DNA from: Bacteroidales bacterium
GTDB taxonomy: Bacteria > Bacteroidota > Bacteroidia > Bacteroidales > Paludibacteraceae
Direction: 5' to 3'
Assembly (NCBI GenBank): GCA_900767385.1
Contig: CAAFYY010000068.1
Coordinates: 1-11,799, forward strand
Length of the DNA: 11,799 nt
The position numbers and the translations under genes were made by a program. Every line of letters begins with the position of its first letter. The first letter of the stretch is position 1. Of this stretch, positions 7,138-11,799 are shown piece after piece. The notes under the pieces were generated by a model. That model worked only from the letters and a program-made list of their open reading frames with translations, was not told where the DNA came from and did not search any database.

Positions 7138-7752
7138 ATGAAAAAAATTCTGTTTTCAGCCTTATTCTGTCTGTTGATCGGTTCCCTTGCCGCTCAGGAG
7201 ACCGAGAGTCGTTCGCGTTTCATGCCTCCGAGAAACGAGTTCAACATCAGCTATGGAGCCTCTTTGTTCCTCTACAACCAAAACCATTTCGGATGCTACG
7301 AACCCTATTGGGGTGGTAGCAACTGGTTTGGCGACGACACCCACACCGGCAGAGTCATGTACTTCGGTGTCCCAGGCATCGCCTATATGCACCACCACAA
7401 CACCTGGTTTGCACAGGGTGCAGAATTCCTGATGGGTGGCTACTACACCAACGAGTACGACAACTTCACCCACGAGCGTCTCGAGGTTGACCGCTACATC
7501 AACTACACCTTCCTCTACACCGCCCGATTCACCTACATGAGCCGTGAGCACTGCAGCCTCTACGGTTCTGCCTCACTCGGCTTCATGCTCCGCACCTATG
7601 CCAACGCATTCGACTATGGTCATCTCATGGGCCATCTCTGCCCGTTCGGTGTATCATGGGGCAATGCCAACATCCGCGGTTTTGCCGAAATCGGCATCGG
7701 CGGCAAAGGTCTTTTCCGTGCCGGTCTCTCTTATTCATTCGGTAACAAATAA
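7138..7752 (+). CDS. Small exported protein, probable outer-membrane beta-barrel (module gene A')
   Basis: The 204-aa product is a paralogue of the protein at 5515-6132. It has a signal peptide of about 19 residues (MKK start, cleavage likely at LAA before Q20-E-T), an aromatic, Gly- and His-rich mature region including YMHHHNTWFAQGAEFL, and the barrel-like end RAGLSYSFGNK. The best-conserved blocks with A are YFGV.GI.YMH, FLYTARF.YMSR.H.SLYGSAS.GFML and FAEIG.GGKG. The ATG at 7138 gives an MKK start like A; an in-frame ATG at 7102 would prepend a polar stretch to the signal peptide and is rejected. Codon use differs from A: Phe is TTC in 15 of 19 cases here against 6 of 15 in A (hand count). 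Lipoprotein gene B' starts 15 nt after its stop. No named family recognised. Confidence 0.75.
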   Translation: MKKILFSALFCLLIGSLAAQETESRSRFMPPRNEFNISYGASLFLYNQNHFGCYEPYWGGSNWFGDDTHTGRVMYFGVPGIAYMHHHNTWFAQGAEFLMGGYYTNEYDNFTHERLEVDRYINYTFLYTARFTYMSREHCSLYGSASLGFMLRTYANAFDYGHLMGHLCPFGVSWGNANIRGFAEIGIGGKGLFRAGLSYSFGNK

Positions 7753-7767
7753 CACTCGCACACGACT

Positions 7768-8616
7768 ATGAAACATATAATAAAATCACTCGTTGCCGCA
7801 TGCGCACTCATGCTTTGCGCCTTCAACCTCACCTCTTGCGTCGACAACCACTACGAACCACAGCCAACCCGTAAGGCCTATGAGATGTACTGCGCCACTC
7901 AGGACATGCTCAAAGAAGTCATGCCCTACTTCGAGCAGGCATTCTATGCCAATGCCGTTCTGGCAGCCACAGACAAGACCGACCAGGAGATTCTCGTCAA
8001 CGACTATTTCGGACTCAATGCTGAGGCATTCATCAACGACTCCAACGGCAGAATCATCATCTATACCGGTCGCATGTTTGAACGTATGGAGATCGTACAC
8101 AACAACGTACTCCTCAGCGACGACACCCAAGCTGCCGAGTGGAACGTATCGATCAAGAACTCAAGCTACGGTCTGTTGACCGAGAACTTCATCTCTGGCT
8201 ACGACCCTTTCCGTTTCACTATCACCACCACACCCAAAGGGGACGGCAGTTTCTGTGCCACCTTCCAAATTGACAGCAAGGAGGTGTTCAACAACAATAC
8301 TACCCTGTTCGAGATGAAATGGCAATCAGAATTCTTCACCCCGGAATTCGACAACGGCATGATGGAACTGACCGCCAGTTTCTGCCCTAACAGCTTCTAT
8401 TGGGATGCTTTTCTTGAGGTGACCACCACCCAACCAGTCTATGCCATCTACTCTCCTAAAGACAGACGTTTCAACTATCAATATGGCAGTTGGGACTTCC
8501 ACGCCATCAGCCGATACGGCATGGAGGTCAACGCCGGTGTTTCCTTCTTCACAGACAACGGCAACTACATGCTCCGCACACTCTATAAAGAGGTCTCAGA
8601 AAACTTCCGTCAGTAA
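7768..8616 (+). CDS. Putative lipoprotein (module gene B')
   Basis: The 282-aa product starts MKHIIK and has lipobox LTSC with Cys24, followed by V-D-N-H. Over a 70-residue ungapped stretch (from NAVLAATD to the Asn after EWNVSIK) it matches the next lipoprotein at about 33 positions by hand count, including YFG, IYT, HN.V.LSD and W.V. It matches the lipoprotein at 6151 more weakly (HN.V.L.D.T..AEW.V). The mature protein looks beta-rich and soluble, with no further membrane segment and no catalytic motif I can name. It lies 15 nt after A' and 20 nt before B'', so the three probably share one transcript. Confidence 0.75.
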   Translation: MKHIIKSLVAACALMLCAFNLTSCVDNHYEPQPTRKAYEMYCATQDMLKEVMPYFEQAFYANAVLAATDKTDQEILVNDYFGLNAEAFINDSNGRIIIYTGRMFERMEIVHNNVLLSDDTQAAEWNVSIKNSSYGLLTENFISGYDPFRFTITTTPKGDGSFCATFQIDSKEVFNNNTTLFEMKWQSEFFTPEFDNGMMELTASFCPNSFYWDAFLEVTTTQPVYAIYSPKDRRFNYQYGSWDFHAISRYGMEVNAGVSFFTDNGNYMLRTLYKEVSENFRQ

Positions 8617-8636
8617 CTCCTAACGCCCCAATAACG

Positions 8637-9494
8637 ATGAAACATTCCGCAAAACGCCTCGTAGTCGCCCTGATGCTCATCGCGAACATCTGCAGCCTTG
8701 CATCCTGTCATCACCATGAGCTCAATCCTCCCGATATGTCCAGACGAGTGTATAACATGTACCAGAACACAGTGTACATGCTGAAACCGCAGATTGCACG
8801 GATTCAGGACATACTGCGCGTCAATGCGGTTTTCTGTGCCACCGACTCTGCCGAACGCCAGCAACTTATCACTGAGTATTTCGGTCAGCAGGCACAGGTC
8901 TTCTTCAACGACTCCATCGGCAAGATCTCCATCTATACAGCCAAAGGATTCAACAAGATGATCATCCAGCACAATCATGTGGCGCTATCAGACCCTCAGG
9001 ACAGTGCCGTCTGGAGTGTTACCTACCAGAATGCAGTCGTATACGATAGAATCAACGACAACTACTTCAGGGGCGGCAAAGCAAGTGAATTCACCGTCTG
9101 CAGCCAACCAGACACCAACGGATGTCTCAACCTCCACTACCACATCGAAGGCAAGTCGGAGAAAGCGGGAAAGCCCGTGCTTGACCTATTCTACCATGCT
9201 CCGAATCCAGCCGTAGAGTTCTCCACTGCCACCATCGAGATCCAGGGCGGCATCGTCAACCGCTATTTCGATTACTTCAATATGTGGATGACCTTCTCCA
9301 CCAAAGAGCCTTTGGTGGCGGTCTTCCCCGATCAGCAAAACTTCAGGGGATTTTCGAGCGGCACATTGGAACTCCTCGTCCTTACAGATGAAGGCGAGAC
9401 TGTTCCGGGAGAGGCCACATTCTTCATGGAGGACAACAAGTTCACGGTCCAGACCATCGATGGCCAAGACACCAACACCTACTCCCAAAAATAA
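8637..9494 (+). CDS. Putative lipoprotein (module gene B'')
   Basis: The 285-aa product starts MKHSAK with lipobox LASC and Cys24, immediately followed by three His and a Glu. That cluster at the mature N-terminus is absent from its two relatives and could bind metal or be neutral; the sequence cannot decide. It shares the conserved core with B' (NAV..ATD, YFG, IYT, HN.V.LSD), which marks it as a tandem duplicate of the B gene that has no barrel partner of its own. It ends the second transcription unit; a hairpin follows about 30 nt later. No named family recognised. Confidence 0.72.
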   Translation: MKHSAKRLVVALMLIANICSLASCHHHELNPPDMSRRVYNMYQNTVYMLKPQIARIQDILRVNAVFCATDSAERQQLITEYFGQQAQVFFNDSIGKISIYTAKGFNKMIIQHNHVALSDPQDSAVWSVTYQNAVVYDRINDNYFRGGKASEFTVCSQPDTNGCLNLHYHIEGKSEKAGKPVLDLFYHAPNPAVEFSTATIEIQGGIVNRYFDYFNMWMTFSTKEPLVAVFPDQQNFRGFSSGTLELLVLTDEGETVPGEATFFMEDNKFTVQTIDGQDTNTYSQK

Positions 9495-9525
9495 GGACTC
9501 CTTTTGTTAAAAAAAGAGGCACGAC

Positions 9526-9565
9526 AGGGCGCAAAGGTTTTCTCTATCAAATCCTTTTGCGCTCT
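9526..9565 (+). terminator. Imperfect hairpin after the lipoprotein operon, candidate terminator
   Basis: AGGGCGCAAAGG (9526-9537) pairs with CCTTTTGCGCTCT (9553-9565), with one bulged T and one G-T pair, around a 15-nt AT-rich loop. Partial pairing extends further out on both sides. It sits 31 nt after the last lipoprotein stop, in the right place for a terminator, but no uninterrupted T-run follows it, so it may instead be a processing or stability hairpin. Confidence 0.4.
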
Positions 9566-9634
9566 CGTTGCATCTTACTTGGAGATATTGCTCAAAAAAG
9601 GCGAGCGGAACACTATATTATAAAAAAATTATCG

Positions 9635-9642
9635 TACCTTTG
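9635..9642 (+). promoter_or_regulatory. -7 promoter element for the M6 protease gene
   Basis: TACCTTTG matches the Bacteroidetes -7 consensus TAnnTTTG. No TTTG lies at the -33 distance; the upstream spacer is instead AT-rich (TATATTATAAAAAAATTAT). Transcription would start near 9646, leaving a leader of about 67 nt before the ATG at 9713, which holds a weak 6-bp hairpin (9650-9655 with 9664-9669). The heptamer GCGAGCG occurs at 9601-9607 and again at 9642-9648, on either side of the spacer. The rest of 9495-9712 shows no gene. Confidence 0.65.
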
Positions 9643-9712
9643 CGAGCGAATGTGCAGTAAAATGCGCATACATCACTCAGTCAATAAAAGTCTTATTTAA
9701 TAATACAAAGAG

Positions 9713-11781
9713 ATGAACCTCAAAAAAACACTCCTGACAGTAGCGCTCTGCGCTCTGTTTGTACTGCAATCACTTGCAGCACCGGCTTATCCTCACCCCA
9801 TCACGGTGACACAGCCCGACGGACAAACCCTTACAATCCAACTCCATGGCGACGAATTTTTCAGTTACGTTACCACAACAGACGGCTATCTGTTGAAACA
9901 GAACAACGCAGGCGCCTACGAATATGCCTACCTCAACAACGACAACACCGTTGAGGCTATCGGTGTCGTAGCACACAACAACCGCACTGCAACTGAAATC
10001 ACCGCGCTTGAATCTGTCAAAGACAAACAGATGATTCTTGCTGTAGCCAAAAGACTCCGCACACAAGGCGCAGCCAACAACGGCATGAACAGACTGTCGC
10101 CAAACCCATTGAGAGGTTCTGCAAAGGGCTTGGTTATCTTGGTGAACTTCAGCGACCTCGCTTTCACCATCTCCAACCCACAACAAGCTTTCACACAAAT
10201 GTTGAACCAACCTGGCTACTCACGCAACGGCGGTACCGGCTGTGCTTCTGAATACTATGCAGCAAGCTCCGACAGCCTCTTCACCCCTGTCTTCGACGTG
10301 TTCGGCCCATACACCGTCAGCCAGCCAATGGCCTACTACGGTGCACACAAAGGTCAGGCAAACGACTCAGAGGTACGTCAGATGATTGCCGAGGCTTGTA
10401 ACCTCGCTGACGCAGACGTTGACTTCAGCCAATACGATACCGACAACGACGGCAAAGTGGACAACGTATTCGTTTACTATGCTGGTCACAACGAGGCAGA
10501 AGGCGGTAGCGCCAACTCTATCTGGCCTCACCGTTCAACTCTCATGAGCCCAACCGGTCTCCAACTCGACGGTAAATACGTCTATGACTACGCTTGCACC
10601 TCTGAGCTCAAACACTCAAGCGGTTCTACCATGTGCGGCATCGGCACCTTCTGCCACGAGTTCTCACACGTGCTCGGTCTGCCTGACCTCTACGACACCG
10701 ACTACAGCAGCAGCCCTAACCTCGGCACTTGGGACATCATGTGCAGCGGTAACTACAACAACGGCGGTTGCACACCTCCTACCTACTCAGCCTACGAACG
10801 TTTCTATCTCAACTACTTGACTCCAGAGTTGCTTTCAGACCCACGTCCAGCACAACTTGAGCCACTTGAGACTTCAAACAAAGCATACCTCATCTCACCA
10901 ACCAACCAACACAACCTCTCTGGCACCTCGCCTAACCCTCAGTCATTCTTCATCCTTGAGAATCGTCAGGAAGTGGGATGGGATGCTATCGGTCTCCCAG
11001 GTACAGGTCTTTTGATTACACGCGTTGACTACAACTCAGCTGCTTGGAACAGCAACTCTGTCAACGACGTTGACGATCACCACCGCGTGACAATCATGGA
11101 AGCCTACAGCAACGGCTATGCCGACGGCGGCGACACCTATCCAGGCACACACAACGTGAAACAGTTCCAACCAGTCATGTGGGACGGCACTCTCGTTGAC
11201 GGTGCAGTAACAAGCATCACCAAAGAAGGCGACATCATCACCTTCCTCTATCGTGGTGGTGGCGACGACTTCGCCAACGCAACCCTTGAAATCGACAGAA
11301 CATTCTTCGAGACAGAACAAGGCACACCAACACTTGGCACAGAAGCAAGAGTGACAGGCAACAAACTGTTTGACAACCTCGTAGTGACATTCTCAGACAC
11401 TCGTCACTTCGAAATCAAACTCGCATCAGACAGCATCTGGAGCAAGAGCGTAACTCTTGCACCGGCAGCCGACTCTACCGTCAACGAGACATTGATGGTT
11501 CGTTACAACCCAACCAAAGCCTCTAACACAGACTTCCACACCACCTACTTCCAACTCCAAGGCTGCGACCTCTTGAAACGTATCGAATTGAAAGGCCGTT
11601 CATCACAGAAAATGAACGTATTCCCACCAATCGCAACAGAAGCAACCAAAGTCTCTCCATACGGTTTCCAAGTAAACTGGGAACCACAAGCTAAGGCTTC
11701 AGGCTACTACATCACCATCATTGCTAACGATGGCAACAAGACCACCGAGACAGAAAACTTCTCAACAATGAACTCTGCCTT
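9713..11781 (+). CDS. Secreted M6-type zinc metalloprotease, 3'-truncated by the contig end
   Basis: A secreted peptidase of the immune-inhibitor-A (M6) type. The ATG at 9713 opens a signal peptide (MNLKK, hydrophobic core, LAA before about residue 24). A propeptide-like region follows (TTDGYLLKQNNAGAYEYAYL). The catalytic domain starts near residue 137 (KGLVILVNFSD). It contains a Ca-binding-like loop D242-x-D244-x-D246-G-K-V-D250 and the zinc site H315-E-F-S-H319-V-L-G-L-P-D325, where Glu316 is the catalytic base and the two His plus Asp325 fit the family HExxHxxGxxD ligand pattern. After about residue 518 comes a beta-sandwich-like region, then a fibronectin-III-like start near 635-645 (PYGFQVNWEP). 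The frame is open to the contig end; 689 full codons are genuine, and the last few apparent residues (L-D-R-K-S-T) are encoded wholly or partly by adapter. Any sorting domain would lie beyond the end. The substrate is unknown. Confidence 0.9.
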
Positions 11782-11799
11782 AGATCGGAAGAGCACACG
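11782..11799. other. Illumina TruSeq adapter remnant (artefact)
   Basis: The last 18 bases, AGATCGGAAGAGCACACG, are identical to the start of the standard TruSeq read-1 adapter. They sit exactly at the sequence end, which is where untrimmed read-through ends up in an assembly. They should be removed; the biological sequence ends at 11781. Confidence 0.96.

Noticed and set aside
5435..9494. Mobile element or recent segmental insertion as the origin of the A/B region
   Set aside because: No transposase, terminal inverted repeats or target-site duplications are visible, and the gene copies have diverged far too much for a recent event.
9770..10210. Open frame on the minus strand opposite the protease gene
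   Set aside because: It is antisense to a clear signal-peptide and propeptide coding region, has no promoter and shows no recognisable protein; similar antisense frames at 5647-6054, 7162-7551 and 11036-11320 are rejected for the same reason.
1..11799. tRNA, rRNA, CRISPR array or riboswitch
   Set aside because: No regularly spaced repeats, tRNA-like folds or rRNA sequence were seen; intergenic gaps are short and otherwise accounted for.

Overview
The window comes from a Bacteroidales bacterium, most likely Prevotella or a close relative. Three things point there: promoters of the Bacteroidetes type (TTTG, an 18-nt spacer, TAnnTTTG), weak or absent Shine-Dalgarno sequences, and proteins that resemble Prevotella/Bacteroides families by eye. 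No database search was possible. The sequence is the end of an assembled contig: its last 18 bases match the start of the Illumina TruSeq adapter and are not biological.

Layout. (1) 1-2139, plus strand: the 3' two-thirds of galE (UDP-glucose 4-epimerase), then a UDP-glucose 6-dehydrogenase 19 nt downstream. This is a UDP-sugar supply pair for surface polysaccharide and galactose interconversion. A perfect 15-bp terminator hairpin at 2162-2197 separates it from the convergent next gene. (2) 2222-4609, minus strand: a 795-aa DUF748/AsmA-like envelope protein with one N-terminal membrane anchor. (3) 4610-4757: a divergent intergenic region with one good Bacteroidetes promoter in each direction. 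(4) 4758-5417: nth, endonuclease III, complete with its active-site residues and iron-sulfur cysteines. Its promoter lies so close to the ATG that the mRNA may be leaderless. (5) 5515-9494: the most unusual part. Two related small exported proteins that look like outer-membrane beta-barrels (A, A') are each followed by related lipoproteins (B after A; B' and B'' after A'). A 28-nt element, identical except for one base, precedes each A gene. This looks like a duplicated envelope module, arranged A-B / A'-B'-B''. I recognise no named family for it and assign no function. (6) 9495-9712: a hairpin and a -7 promoter element. (7) 9713 to the contig end: a secreted M6-type zinc metalloprotease with the HEFSH..G..D motif and a C-terminal region that begins a fibronectin-III-like domain, cut off by the contig end.

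The sugar-nucleotide pair, the AsmA-like protein, the A/B module and the secreted protease all concern the cell envelope or exterior; nth is the only DNA repair gene. The A/B module is the best candidate here for an undescribed system, but the sequence alone supports only a duplicated barrel-lipoprotein pair under a shared upstream element.
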